DNA of 64,000 bases from Vibrio ponticus (GTDB lineage: Bacteria; Pseudomonadota; Gammaproteobacteria; Enterobacterales; Vibrionaceae): contig NZ_AP019657.1 in NCBI RefSeq assembly GCF_009938225.1, positions 744,001-808,000 of the forward strand. Direction: 5' to 3'. The position numbers and the translations under genes were made by a program. A model generated the notes under the pieces. That model saw nothing but the letters and a program-made list of their open reading frames with translations. It searched no databases and had not been told where the DNA came from. This document shows, one piece after another, positions 19,659 through 26,958 of the stretch. How positions within the stretch are numbered: position 1 is the stretch's first letter; each line of letters opens with the position of its first letter.

Positions 19659-19681
19659 AAGGCGACAATAATTGTCGCCTT
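19659..19681. promoter_or_regulatory. Perfect inverted repeat, candidate WYL operator
   Basis: The arms AAGGCGACAAT and ATTGTCGCCTT are perfect around one central A (core AGGCGACA-N5-TGTCGCCT). It lies in the 97-base divergent region between the WYL gene and the DUF4145-like gene. On the minus strand a TATACT hexamer lies just upstream of the repeat, so a bound protein would block WYL transcription. The core recurs at 31303-31323 with the same 5-base spacing. Confidence 0.6.
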
Positions 19682-19727
19682 CATGGTTAGTATAGCGTTC
19701 ATAGTCAGCAAATAGGAACGCTTTAAA

Positions 19728-21320
19728 ATGCATGTTCAACCACACTTTGAGAATAATACCCAAGACAACTTCTCTTTTCTTAAAGATGGTCTAGAGGAGT
19801 TGTATAACCAAGCAGTATTAGCAGAGCGTTATTACTTCACCGACCCTCAGTCGAGCTTAGCAAAAATGCGCCTATTTGTTGAATTAGCATGCCACGAGTT
19901 GGGTAAGCAGTTTAAATTGCGCCCACCTGTTCATGGTGATCTTGCGAACAAAATTAAGATGCTTCAAGCGTCGCAACGTGTTGATGAATGGGTGATCGAT
20001 GAGATGAATCATTTGCGATATGACGGCAATCGCTCAGTACACATGACAGAAGTGAATGGTGCCTATATTGCGAAACTTTCGATTTCTCGCGCACGCATGC
20101 AAAAACACATGAATAGTCTGTATGAGATTGCTCATTATGTTGGACAAATGGTTTTAGGAACTCCAGCACGGTGTACTTATACGTGGCAAGAGCCAAACTC
20201 TTGTGAACTGAGTTTATTTGTTGCCGATGCACTTAAAGGCTCAAAAGAAGCGAGCTTCTACCTTGCAACTCGATTCTATAATGAACTGTTAGAAATGAGT
20301 CAGCAAGTGGGTGACACACGCTGGTGGCGAAAAGAGCATTATCTTGATAAGCAGGCTGATTTAACATACTGGCTTGAAAAAACACATCGCTTAGGGCATG
20401 AACAGAGTTGGTTACTTTTAGCAAAGTGTTATGCAAATAAGTTGCTGCAAGAAGAAAGTTCACGCGATGCGAAACTGTGTTTTAAGCAGGCGTTGAATAT
20501 AGATCAATCGGGCGAGGCTGCATTTGAGTTTGGTTCTTACTTGATTGAACGAGAAGAGCATAAACTTGGCGTAAACTATATTCGCCAGGCTGCCGAGCAA
20601 GGCTACCACCCAGCGTTATCATCTGAGCTGAGTCGAGCATTTAAAACAAAAGTTCAACAAAGTGAGTGGTTGGAACTTGCTTTAGAACATCGTGTGCCCG
20701 AAGCATTTACTGCTGATGTTGCATGCAAACTGAAGGCTTTTGAAGCAGAGCAAACGGAAAGTGCGCTAAAAGCATTACGTTCTTCGTTAGTCACCGCACA
20801 GGCTCGCCGTGCGCCAGCAGTCGGTTTCTTCCAATCTTACGTTGAACTAACGGTTAACAAAGTATCGGATACCCAAAGTGCGCGAAAGAAAATGGTCGAT
20901 GAGTACCCATGCATGCCAACCTATTTAGAGGTTGAACTGCTTCTATTTAAACAAATTGCCGAAGATCCAGCGCATTATGATTTGATGTTAGACATCTATC
21001 ACGACGCATTAAAACAAGCGTCAGATGAGTTAGGAGTTGCAGATGTAAAGTATTCAATCGTAAAACATGCGTTGGTTATCGCGGCAGAGAAGTTCAAACT
21101 ACGTGCGGGCGTGAAAACGCCCAAGCCAATTCCTACCTTGTTAAAAGAAGCCGCAGATGCAGGGCACGCTGAGGCTCGACGCTTCGTAAACAGCGCAGAG
21201 GGTAAAGCCGTGCTGAAAAAAGTTGGCTTTACTTCTCAGGGGAAAATGCAGAAAGATGCAGCACAAAAACTGAAGAATAAACGTAAGCGTAAGATGGTAA
21301 AGAAAGTAAAGCGCAAGTGA
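19728..21320 (+). CDS. DUF4145-like protein with helical repeats and basic tail
   Basis: A 530-residue protein. Residues about 10-140 (FSFLKDGLEELYNQAVLAERYYFTDPQSSLAKMRLFVELACHELG ... MNHLRYDGNRSVH) resemble the DUF4145 domain found at the N-terminus of type I and type III restriction subunits and alone in defence islands. The middle (about 170-460) looks like Sel1/TPR-type helical repeats (LLAKCYANKLL, EFGSYLIEREEHKLGVNYIRQAAEQGYHPA). The C-terminus ends in a very basic tail (KLKNKRKRKMVKKVKRK) that could bind nucleic acid. It is divergent from the WYL regulator. It is not among the named Dpd proteins, and its function is unknown. Confidence 0.6.
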   Translation: MHVQPHFENNTQDNFSFLKDGLEELYNQAVLAERYYFTDPQSSLAKMRLFVELACHELGKQFKLRPPVHGDLANKIKMLQASQRVDEWVIDEMNHLRYDGNRSVHMTEVNGAYIAKLSISRARMQKHMNSLYEIAHYVGQMVLGTPARCTYTWQEPNSCELSLFVADALKGSKEASFYLATRFYNELLEMSQQVGDTRWWRKEHYLDKQADLTYWLEKTHRLGHEQSWLLLAKCYANKLLQEESSRDAKLCFKQALNIDQSGEAAFEFGSYLIEREEHKLGVNYIRQAAEQGYHPALSSELSRAFKTKVQQSEWLELALEHRVPEAFTADVACKLKAFEAEQTESALKALRSSLVTAQARRAPAVGFFQSYVELTVNKVSDTQSARKKMVDEYPCMPTYLEVELLLFKQIAEDPAHYDLMLDIYHDALKQASDELGVADVKYSIVKHALVIAAEKFKLRAGVKTPKPIPTLLKEAADAGHAEARRFVNSAEGKAVLKKVGFTSQGKMQKDAAQKLKNKRKRKMVKKVKRK

Positions 21321-21347
21321 ACCTAATTTAATAATAATTGAGTCATC

Positions 21348-21886
21348 GGTGTTGGACGCATCTATCAGCAGACGTTCGTTGATACCTATAACAAAGTGGC
21401 TTTCGTTAAGCTTTACACAACCAAAACAGCAACCACGGCAGCAGATATTCTCAATGACAAAGTCCTACCGTTCTTCGAGACTCACGCGCTACCTATGCTC
21501 AGAATCTTAACCGACCCAGGCACTGAATACTGTGGTCGCGTTGGACTACACGACTATCAACTCTATCTAGCCATCAATAATATCGACCACACCAAAACGA
21601 TGTCGCCACAGACAAATGGCATCTGTGAGCGCTTCTACAAGAGCATATTGAATGAGTTCTTCCAAGTAACATTGAGAACGAAACTATATGCTTCAATGGA
21701 AGAGATACAGAAAGATTTGGACGAATGGACTACTACAACAATCATTGTACTCATCAAGGAAAAATGTACTGTGGTAGAACGCCTATAGAGACATTAGAGG
21801 ATGGGAAATCAATCTGGGCTGAAAATAATCTAGCCTAGAGATAATCTGACAGGCACCGAGTCGAAAGGGGGATGACTGTCAGATTA
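21348..21886 (+). mobile_element. IS481-family remnant (3' part of transposase and right end)
   Basis: The frame from about 21348 encodes the C-terminal half of an IS481-type transposase (VDTYNKVAFVKLYTTKTATTAADILN ... LTDPGTEYCGR ... SPQTNGICERFYKSILNEF), retaining the second Asp and the Glu of the DDE triad. After DEWT the frame shifts; the continuation DYYNNHCTHQGKMYCGRTPIETLEDGKSIWAENNLA is read in another frame to 21837. The right terminus ends TGTCAGATTA at 21886, forming an 11-base inverted repeat with TAATCTGACAG at about 21843. The 5' half and left end are gone, so it cannot move. Confidence 0.82.
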
Positions 21887-21933
21887 GGTCTGAACTAGTT
21901 CATATTATTCAGATAATTAGAGCGTCTTTTCTT

Positions 21934-22818
21934 TTATCTAACTGCGATCGCACCTTTACCGACACCTTCATAAGCAACTACTTTTAAATGTTGCTCATTT
22001 TTTAGTTCTTTTTTTACTTCATCGGCGATGTAATTGACGAGTAACTCGATGGTGGTGTCAGATTCGAGCACTTCGGTTTCATTTTTTGCAATAGCAAGTT
22101 CGAATTGACCTTGTGGGGCTGTGTATTTGAAAGCGTAGTGAGTATCATCGCTGATTCCAGTGCTGCGAGTATTCATTGAAAGATCGGCAATAGTTGTTTG
22201 ATCTTCTTTTGAACCAAGATAAATGTCTCGCCAGCGAGAGGCAAACTGCGCTTCTAGTTGTGAATCACGTGCACCATCCACAATCAGTTCAATTGGAGAA
22301 CGGTGTCCGTGAGCAATGCGCTGGCAGTTACCGTCGTGTTTCTTCAAACCATGCGAGTAATGGTAGAAAGCACCATCGATATTTTCAGTTCTCAAAGTTA
22401 ATTCTAGGTCATTCACATTCTGTGGTAGATGTGCTTTGAGTATAGCGTAGAGGTGCTTGATAACACTAGAAATAGTAATTCTATTAGCATCTACTAAGCA
22501 AAGCGCTTCATCTGGGCAATGTAAGTGAATACCTTGCTCTCCGCGGATCAGGTCGACGGCTGAGTATCCTTGTTGTGTACTGGTGACGCATACTTGTTTG
22601 CTTTTAGTTGGCACTAATAGTTTGTGGTCAACATGATTATCAACTAATTGCTTGATTTGTTTTTTTACTTGACCGAAATCCAGCACCATACTCATCTCGT
22701 TAAGTTCACCAGATAGGCTTATATCTAAAATCCAACTCTCACCTACCATTCCACGTTTATCACATAGGTAAGAAGAGTCTATAACGGTGAGATCTCGAAC
22801 AAAAAGGTTCACATCCAA
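21934..22818 (-). CDS. queD: 6-carboxytetrahydropterin synthase, two-domain QueD-type
   Basis: PTPS/QueD-family protein that turns dihydroneopterin triphosphate into 6-carboxytetrahydropterin, the second step to preQ0. At 294 residues it is over twice the usual length of about 120, with two PTPS-like halves. The N-terminal half keeps the DH motif (Asp64-His65 in VDHKLLVP) but lacks HGH. The C-terminal half carries the zinc ligands (His156, His170, His172 in IAHGHRS), the catalytic Cys165 and the closing Glu284 (AYEGVG). It is a single minus-strand gene in the Dpd island, away from queE-queC-folE but completing that pathway. The host probably also has a chromosomal copy for tRNA queuosine. Confidence 0.82.
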   Translation of the reverse strand: MDVNLFVRDLTVIDSSYLCDKRGMVGESWILDISLSGELNEMSMVLDFGQVKKQIKQLVDNHVDHKLLVPTKSKQVCVTSTQQGYSAVDLIRGEQGIHLHCPDEALCLVDANRITISSVIKHLYAILKAHLPQNVNDLELTLRTENIDGAFYHYSHGLKKHDGNCQRIAHGHRSPIELIVDGARDSQLEAQFASRWRDIYLGSKEDQTTIADLSMNTRSTGISDDTHYAFKYTAPQGQFELAIAKNETEVLESDTTIELLVNYIADEVKKELKNEQHLKVVAYEGVGKGAIAVR

Positions 22819-22978
22819 ATCCTTTAAAGTGTTAGTTACCCAACATTATATCAAACAGCACAGCATAGATCGTATTTTAGTTAGTCGTGTTCACTACATA
22901 TGAAGTTACTTTGTATCTGGTTTGATGTTAAATTTGTTGAATGAGTTATTATGTTTCCAGTAGGACAGAGGTATGTAA

Positions 22979-23218
22979 ATGGAGTCTAGTAAACTAACTA
23001 TTTTGTGCACGCGTCTACTTGAGTTCGAGTTAACCCCGTTTCTAATAGGGGTATCAAGTGGGCAGATCGCTCCTGAGAGTAACTCACCTAAGTGGGCTGA
23101 GCTTAAAAATAAGGCACAAAATAACCTGTTAAATCCCCAAGAGTTGCGAGAGTTAGTTACATTATGCAAATATGAGCGTTTAGCGTTGGTGTTTGAGTTG
23201 ATCGATGAATTAGAATAA
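22979..23218 (+). CDS. Small protein in the Dpd island, function unknown
   Basis: A 79-residue protein (MESSKLTILCTRLLEFELTPFLIG...) of mixed acidic and hydrophobic composition without a signal peptide. An AGAGGTATGT stretch precedes the ATG. It ends in a sharp terminator shared with the convergent dpdB. It lies between queD and dpdB, and Dpd clusters are not known to me to need such a protein. It might be an accessory or antitoxin-like small protein, but nothing in the sequence proves that. Confidence 0.5.
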   Translation: MESSKLTILCTRLLEFELTPFLIGVSSGQIAPESNSPKWAELKNKAQNNLLNPQELRELVTLCKYERLALVFELIDELE

Positions 23219-23220
23219 TA

Positions 23221-23247
23221 AAAAGAGAAGGTTTACTTCTCTTTTTT
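23221..23247 (+). terminator. Terminator after the 79-residue ORF
   Basis: An AAAAGAGAAG / CTTCTCTTTT hairpin with a 5-base loop and T run directly follows the stop. Confidence 0.88.
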
Positions 23248-23258
23248 GTCTAGCTTAA

Positions 23259-23279
23259 ACCACCGCCTATGGCGGTGGT
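23259..23279 (-). terminator. GC-rich hairpin at the end of dpdB
   Basis: A perfect ACCACCGCC / GGCGGTGGT stem with a 3-base loop lies 8 bases after the minus-strand dpdB stop. Together with the neighbouring hairpin it separates the convergent transcripts. Confidence 0.7.
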
Positions 23280-23286
23280 GATTGTT

Positions 23287-24504
23287 TTAGTCGATGTAGA
23301 TATCGTAATCTTCACGCCAACCTTTATTCACTTCGTAAATACGAAGAATGTTTGTTGCAAACAATTGTTTTTCTGATGTTGTATTTTGGAAATCATTCCA
23401 ACGGCGTGTATATTTGATCGTCAGGTCATCGCCATTTTCATCTTTTTGATTAGTTTTCAGCAAACCCAATTCCCAGTGCTCACTACTAAAGTGGCAGTCA
23501 TCCTTTATAATAGATAACTCTTTAATAAAAAATGCCGGGGATGGTAATTCAGAGCTCAAAATAGATTCGTTATTCACATTCTTTGCAGGCGTTAAGAACA
23601 CTCGCAACATGTGGCGACATAAGTATGAAAAACCGATGATAGAGGTACCGTGAGTGATGTAAGTACGCTTCATATCACGAGATTTCTTTGCCCAATCGTC
23701 AACAAAAACCGTAGCAACAGCACTCCAGAAATTTTTGATTACCTGAATAAACTGCGCGCGAGTAACGTCATCTAGTTCTTGATATACGCGAACGCCCACG
23801 ACACTTAGAAGTTGTCGCTGTACGTTTGTAACAAACTCAGTGATAGATGACTCGGCTATCATGCCATCTTTGTTCCCATTTGACTTAATTAAACCGTAGA
23901 GAGGTGAGTCGGCATTGCGGAAACCTAACTCTTCACACATAGAAAGCGGGAACGCTTTTTCTGCTAACGCTGGTGGTTTATAAATATCATCATAAAGGGC
24001 TAGCGCATTCAATTGCACAGATGTCAGTGGTTTACCTAAATTCAAGATTAGAAATTGCTGGATGTAGTCAGATTCGTTTTCTGAGATGAAGATAGACACC
24101 GGAAGAGGGTAACTCTCATGATGACTATTTTTAACACCGCCAGAACGTTGTTGACCATCTACAATTGCACCAGGGAGTTCACTTGATGGAAGCTCAGGAT
24201 CATAAGGGACAACTAAATGACCAAATTCAGAGCCTTCAGCGATAGGCTCGAATTTTACTGACTCATTAAAACCAATAACCAAGTTAGCCAAAATTGTAGA
24301 GTTTTTTGACTCAACGTAGTCGGTAATGGACTCAATATGCTTTGGTAGTTCACTACGTTGGTAGCCATGTATATACTCACCTTCACGAGTAATATGCACA
24401 ATTTTAGCAACGTCGCGAACTTTTTTTCCTTCTATCCAACCAGTGTAAACAGTTACACCATTTACTACCTCTTGAATAACTTTAATTCTTAATACTTCTG
24501 ACAT
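23287..24504 (-). CDS. dpdB: DpdB, DGQHR/ParB-like partner of DpdA
   Basis: A 405-residue protein of the DndB/DpdB (DGQHR) family. The motif AIVDGQQRSGG (DGQQR at residues 116-120) is followed by LPVSIFISENESD and a conserved FLILNLGKPLTSVQLN segment. In Salmonella Montevideo, DpdB together with DpdA is necessary and sufficient for preQ0 insertion into DNA; other clusters can do without it. It is last in the minus-strand dpdC-dpdA-dpdB operon, 3 bases after dpdA. A second copy is fused to a second DpdA at 26959-29280. Confidence 0.87.
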   Translation of the reverse strand: MSEVLRIKVIQEVVNGVTVYTGWIEGKKVRDVAKIVHITREGEYIHGYQRSELPKHIESITDYVESKNSTILANLVIGFNESVKFEPIAEGSEFGHLVVPYDPELPSSELPGAIVDGQQRSGGVKNSHHESYPLPVSIFISENESDYIQQFLILNLGKPLTSVQLNALALYDDIYKPPALAEKAFPLSMCEELGFRNADSPLYGLIKSNGNKDGMIAESSITEFVTNVQRQLLSVVGVRVYQELDDVTRAQFIQVIKNFWSAVATVFVDDWAKKSRDMKRTYITHGTSIIGFSYLCRHMLRVFLTPAKNVNNESILSSELPSPAFFIKELSIIKDDCHFSSEHWELGLLKTNQKDENGDDLTIKYTRRWNDFQNTTSEKQLFATNILRIYEVNKGWREDYDIYID

Positions 24505-24507
24505 GGA

Positions 24508-25923
24508 TTACTTCACTATTGTCTCAAGTGATCTAATTACACGATTTTTGTGCTTAGTAACTATCGCTAGGTTATGGATACCACGGCGGCGATTTGACTG
24601 ATTTGAACGGAAAATAATGTTCATCAATCCACCTTTACAAATACCACAAGTACATTGACGCCACTTGCGTTCCTCAAGAAAGTTCCGGTATTTGACTTCT
24701 CCACGACTTAACGCCGTAAGTTTCGATGGCGTCATTTTTGAAGGGAGATATGCTTCATTTGTTACTTTCTCGTAAGCAATTAGTGCTTTGACTGTACCTT
24801 CAAGATCAAGCGCCGTTTCATCATATTGTTGCAACTTTTTAAGGCAATCTAGTTCTAGACGCTTTACGCATTCATTGACTGATAGTGCAGTATTGGACAG
24901 ATCGATATCGTACTCATTGTTTTGACCCATCGTTCGGATATGGTTATGTAACTCGTCACGATATTTTTCAATATGATCTTGAACATTTTTGTGATCACAT
25001 TGTCTTGCTCGAATCATTAATGATTCTTCAACTTTGGCTTTCTCAGTTTCTTCTGAAAGTGAGTAGTACTTACCACCTTTAAGTCCTTGCATAAGAGGGG
25101 ATGTACTATCTGCACTAGTTACCCCCGCCTTTACATAGGCTGGAATATTGTCAAAACGGCAAATGCCTAGTAAATGGAATTCAGTATCTGGATGGCGAAC
25201 TTGATTTAGGCTCTCAAGTAAATCAAGAATTTCGTCAGTTTTAGCTTTGATCATACCTCCGATAGTTATTCTTCGGTATCCAATCTCTTGAAGCTCTTTT
25301 ACTGAGCGAATAAATGAGGTTTTATCGTAGCCATGAGCAACACCGTAGGCTTCGAATGAATAACCTTGTGACTTTTCCAAGAAGGTCTCAGCATTATCTA
25401 ACGTAATTTTGATGCGACGTTCGCTTTCTTGTATTAACTCATGGAATACATGTGAACCATTGTTTTTGACGAACTCGTCTTTTGCTTCTTCGTTTTTAAA
25501 GTATGGGAAAACAATGTGGTCGAGTGAGATGCCGTAGTCAAAACCACCACGGTCATAAAACTCAATAAGTTCTTCTACTGTAAATGGAGGCTCTTTTTCT
25601 GCGTGATAGTCAAACGCTCCACAGTCACCCATTAGCTTTACGTCTTGAAACTTCGATTTATTTAGACGCAGAAATTCGCGTGCGCCGAGGAAGTAAAAGT
25701 CTTCAGTCAGTTCTTGCTCGTAGTACTTGCCACGCTTTTGCATTGTGCCAACACCCGCTAAAGAAATTAGCATTCCATCAAATGGAAGTTCCGTTAGGAT
25801 CTCATGTGGGTAGTGGTCATCATCATATGCACGATGATATTTAGTTCGACTGTTGTCACGACCATCAAAGTTTGGGTCGACAAAGTCTTTGTTGTCTGGA
25901 AAGTAGAAACGGAACTTAGTCAC
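24508..25923 (-). CDS. dpdA: DpdA, DNA-guanine transglycosylase (TGT-like)
   Basis: A 471-residue enzyme of the tRNA-guanine transglycosylase superfamily that exchanges guanine in DNA for preQ0. Key TGT features are all present: Asp100 in the MGDCGAFDY motif (equivalent to DSGGFQ), RRITIGGMI (GG loop), the nucleophile candidate Asp272 in ADSTSPL, and a zinc site Cys424-x-Cys-x2-Cys429 with His450. The GTG start overlaps the dpdC stop (GTGA), so translation is coupled. It is in the operon dpdC-dpdA-dpdB. It differs clearly from the second DpdA at 26959, so the two are not a recent duplication. Confidence 0.9.
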   Translation of the reverse strand: MTKFRFYFPDNKDFVDPNFDGRDNSRTKYHRAYDDDHYPHEILTELPFDGMLISLAGVGTMQKRGKYYEQELTEDFYFLGAREFLRLNKSKFQDVKLMGDCGAFDYHAEKEPPFTVEELIEFYDRGGFDYGISLDHIVFPYFKNEEAKDEFVKNNGSHVFHELIQESERRIKITLDNAETFLEKSQGYSFEAYGVAHGYDKTSFIRSVKELQEIGYRRITIGGMIKAKTDEILDLLESLNQVRHPDTEFHLLGICRFDNIPAYVKAGVTSADSTSPLMQGLKGGKYYSLSEETEKAKVEESLMIRARQCDHKNVQDHIEKYRDELHNHIRTMGQNNEYDIDLSNTALSVNECVKRLELDCLKKLQQYDETALDLEGTVKALIAYEKVTNEAYLPSKMTPSKLTALSRGEVKYRNFLEERKWRQCTCGICKGGLMNIIFRSNQSNRRRGIHNLAIVTKHKNRVIRSLETIVK

Positions 25924-26858
25924 GATAAACCTTTTTCTGATTTAACTTGTTTGTAGAGATTCGAGAATCGCTTATCTTCACATGCATAGCCAGCATCTCG
26001 AAGTCGCTTGTGTGCTTGTGCTACAGGTAATTGTCGTTTTCCATCAGTAAGTATCTGAGTTTCAATGAACTCTATTATGAACTTATCTGTTTGTTTCGGT
26101 CTATCAACTCTAGTTTTGTGGGTTAGCTTCGCGAACTCTTCATTTAGGACGCAGATAGTATCATTGAAGTTTGGATTTGTAAGATCTAATTTACTTAAAA
26201 ACAAGTGTGATGCTATTGCGGTAATATGCCTATTTGTAAGGCTTAGTCCAGGTTTAATGGATGTAGAATGTCTTAACACAGCACTTGAGCATTGAACGAA
26301 GCACGAAGAATACTCTATTAATGTTGATGGAATGGATGTCGCGATGATAGCCATTTGATTAGACGCATTTGAGAAAGTACGGAGGGTCTCTACTAAGTCA
26401 TCTTGTATCGCTTGTAGATACTCATTGCTTGCAACGATAATAAAGTAGTCACTTTTATGCCTTGAGAAGGTTTCGACTATTGATGAACTTGGAAGAGCAG
26501 AACTGCTTACGGCATTCCACCATAGTTTTTTCGGTGTAGGAACGCGGTTCACGTTAGGCGCAAAGGTGGCATTGTAACTCGGTAACTCAATTGTGCCGTC
26601 AATTAAGCCAAATCCAGCCGAAAGAATCTTTAGAGAGAGCCCCATTTTATCAGCAAGTGCTCTGAGACTAGAAAATGCTTGTCCTGCGTATAAATCCCTG
26701 GCTTGTACTTTATTAGTTTGTTGCTCAGAGAACGCTGTCTGCCAGTTAGTTAGAGTTTCTTGTATTGAGTCAGAAACATGTTCTTTGATATTCATAGCGA
26801 GTGGAACATCTAAAGTCTTTCTGGCTGTACAAGGAATTAGTAAGTGTATTTGGCTCAT
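25920..26858 (-). CDS. dpdC: DpdC candidate, preQ0-to-amide conversion protein
   Basis: A 312-residue protein. Residues 1-190 (IHLLIPCTARKTLDVP ... ARDLYAGQAFSSLRALADK ... LKILSAGFGLIDG) match the YaaA/DUF6884-type pattern of a proximal cysteine, an LYxGxxF segment and an SAxxGL turn. The C-terminal part is helical. In Salmonella Montevideo, DpdC is required to turn DNA-bound preQ0 into 7-amido-7-deazaguanine (dADG). The dpdC label rests on this motif set and on being first in the operon with dpdA and dpdB, overlapping dpdA by 4 bases. It faces the dpdA-dpdB fusion across a 100-base divergent promoter region. Confidence 0.68.
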   Translation of the reverse strand: MSQIHLLIPCTARKTLDVPLAMNIKEHVSDSIQETLTNWQTAFSEQQTNKVQARDLYAGQAFSSLRALADKMGLSLKILSAGFGLIDGTIELPSYNATFAPNVNRVPTPKKLWWNAVSSSALPSSSIVETFSRHKSDYFIIVASNEYLQAIQDDLVETLRTFSNASNQMAIIATSIPSTLIEYSSCFVQCSSAVLRHSTSIKPGLSLTNRHITAIASHLFLSKLDLTNPNFNDTICVLNEEFAKLTHKTRVDRPKQTDKFIIEFIETQILTDGKRQLPVAQAHKRLRDAGYACEDKRFSNLYKQVKSEKGLS

Positions 26859-26958
26859 GCAATTACCATTAGAGTTTTAATCGTCGTCTTTTTCTTACTA
26901 AGGGAGTCTAGCTGAAAGAGGAAACTTCGTATATGCTTAGTTTCATCAGGAGGTGAAT

